Source: Bacillus sp. AFS098217
GTDB taxonomy: Bacteria; Bacillota; Bacilli; Bacillales; Bacillaceae_G
Direction of reading: 5' to 3'
DNA: 62,699 nucleotides
Assembly: GCF_002551815.1 (NCBI RefSeq)
Contig: NZ_NVPR01000163.1
Span: forward strand, 1 to 62,699
Below, one piece after another: positions 61,521-62,699 of the stretch (positions are counted from its first letter, which is position 1; the number at the start of each line of letters is the position of its first letter). The position numbers were made by a program, and so were the translations under genes. The notes under the pieces are model-generated. The model saw nothing but the letters and a program-made list of their open reading frames with translations. It did no database searches and had not been told where the DNA came from.

Positions 61521-62414
61521 ATGAATTTATTAACTGTTACTGAGGAATTTTTTAATTATGTAAGGGAGTTTTTACTTTTAAGATTTACACTATTTGCTTT
61601 GGTCCTCATGACTTTTTCTTTTGTCATAAACCGTATTATTGATTGGTTCTTTAGGAAGTCAAGTTTTTTTGATGAAGAAGTAGAACAGACGATTCAAAGT
61701 GTAATTCGATCAATTATTAGGTATGGAATTATAATCAGTCTTGTTTTTTATCTAATTAGTCAATTTATAGATATAAAAGGTATTCTTGCAGGTGCAGGGA
61801 TTGCCGGAGTTGTCATCGGTTTTGCTGCACAACAGATGCTAAAAGATGTTATATTAGGGTTCGCAAGATTAACGGACAAAGAATTTCGTGTCGGCGATTT
61901 TGTTACTTTTAACGGAACAAGTTCAGGTACCATTGAGGAAATTGGTATTCGCTTTATGCAAATTCGTGAATGGTCGGGAAAACTCCTTACCATCCCACAT
62001 GGAGAGATTAGAACGATACAAAATTTTAATAAAGGCTGGATGCGGATTATTGAAAGGATTACGGTAAGTTATCAGGAAGATCCTACAAAAATAAAGGAAT
62101 TGTTAGAAAATGTATGTGTTATCTGCAATGAAAAATTGGATCAAAGCCTATATAGGATAGAGGACGAGGCTGTTGAACCATTTCAATATACTGGTGTTAC
62201 AGACTTAAATCCAAACCTTAAATATGTTGGGTACGAATTTTGTATTGTAGGTTTGGTTAAACCTGAAGAGTATTTTGAAACTTCTAGGCAAGTAAGATTT
62301 GAACTAATGTCTATATTCCATAAGAATCAAGTACAAATGCCTGCAGCGAATATGTTCGTTCATACTGAAAAATTACAGGAGATTCCTGGAGAGCAGCTTT
62401 CGCCAGGCAGGTAA
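61521..62414 (+). CDS. MscS-family mechanosensitive channel
   Basis: 297 aa: membrane helices (about 18-36, 60-80 and pore helix 85-113 with AGAGIAGVVIGFAAQQML), then the MscS beta domain (FRVGDFVTFNGTSSGTIEEIG, IPHGEIRTIQNF) and C-terminal alpha/beta domain. Gated by membrane tension. Small form with few N-terminal helices, like B. subtilis YkuT/YfkC. Confidence 0.92.
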   Translation: MNLLTVTEEFFNYVREFLLLRFTLFALVLMTFSFVINRIIDWFFRKSSFFDEEVEQTIQSVIRSIIRYGIIISLVFYLISQFIDIKGILAGAGIAGVVIGFAAQQMLKDVILGFARLTDKEFRVGDFVTFNGTSSGTIEEIGIRFMQIREWSGKLLTIPHGEIRTIQNFNKGWMRIIERITVSYQEDPTKIKELLENVCVICNEKLDQSLYRIEDEAVEPFQYTGVTDLNPNLKYVGYEFCIVGLVKPEEYFETSRQVRFELMSIFHKNQVQMPAANMFVHTEKLQEIPGEQLSPGR

Positions 62415-62699
62415 AGAAAACTAACTTATTGGAGATCCTAGGTCAGTTCATGAGGTGTAATTGGAAGTTATATTTAGAATTTGGGTTTGTAGACTGGCAG
62501 ATTTCGATGAGCTTAAGGGGTTAAACAATTCCTCTTAAAAAAGTAACTTCCGTACTCGGGCGCAATTTTGCAGCAAGAATTGTGCTCAATCTTTATGTAT
62601 CAGGACATATTCTTGAATAACTAATTATGGAAATAATAGAAATTTGAGATGGTGCGGTAGTGGAATAAGGAACATTAAATTAATCAAACTCCCTCATTA
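62415..62699. other. 285-bp tail without an intact gene
   Basis: No open gene. Near 62485-62540 the plus strand reads ...RLADFDELKGLNNSS, resembling the start of a GNAT acetyltransferase, followed by stops: probably a relic. Confidence 0.4.

Overview
The window is chromosomal DNA of a spore-forming Bacillus, most likely of the Bacillus cereus group. It is AT-rich, with strong GGAGG-type ribosome sites, many TTG/GTG starts and Rho-independent terminators. Recognisable genes include SpoIIP, GerW/YtfJ, a YfmL-type helicase, formate-tetrahydrofolate ligase and a second alanine racemase. No rRNA, tRNA or CRISPR array was seen.

Layout. 1-4.6 kb: MFS exporter, NfeD/SPFH membrane pair, a SpoIIP-family amidase. 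4.8-15.1 kb: an 11-gene, one-direction catabolic cluster that can be read as a complete route from anthranilate through 3-hydroxyanthranilate and the 2-aminomuconate meta-cleavage branch to pyruvate and acetyl-CoA. It has its own IclR regulator and a short FAD-synthetase-only RibF relative; no flavin reductase is visible. 15.1-26.4 kb: ordinary accessory chromosome (HAD phosphatase, DinB, alanine racemase, methyltransferase, MocR regulator, GNATs, metallophosphoesterase) with several decayed genes, and an IS110-family element whose transposase carries one nonsense codon but whose upstream bridge-RNA-like region looks intact.

26.436-47.212 kb: a 20.8-kb integrated element bounded by a perfect 74-bp direct repeat. 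The repeat is the last 24 codons and stop of a GNAT gene, so integration rebuilt the gene's 3' end. Inside are two full-length tyrosine integrases plus a small third recombinase, an opposite-strand reverse transcriptase of the Abi/UG (defence) type, long structured gene-free stretches beside both, a 34-aa toxin-like membrane peptide, a ribbon-helix-helix repressor with three operators, a candidate replication module (wHTH protein, 17-bp iterons, AT-rich region), an HNH nuclease, and a 1482-aa phage tape measure protein without head, portal, terminase or other recognisable tail genes. It matches neither a complete prophage nor a conjugative element; a phage satellite or replicating integrative element is the best reading.

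47.2-62.7 kb: chromosome again: the rebuilt GNAT gene, GerW, small Bacillus proteins, methyltransferase, Fhs, DEAD-box helicase, TIM-barrel isomerase, a quinone oxidoreductase with an apparent internal deletion, an ECF sigma/anti-sigma pair, MBL hydrolase, glutathione peroxidase and an MscS channel.

The most unusual content is the reverse transcriptase with its structured flanks, the large gene-free structured region between the two integrases (27.7-28.3 kb), the lone tape measure gene and the orphaned IS110 bridge-RNA region. Functions are inferred from sequence patterns only; no database search was possible.
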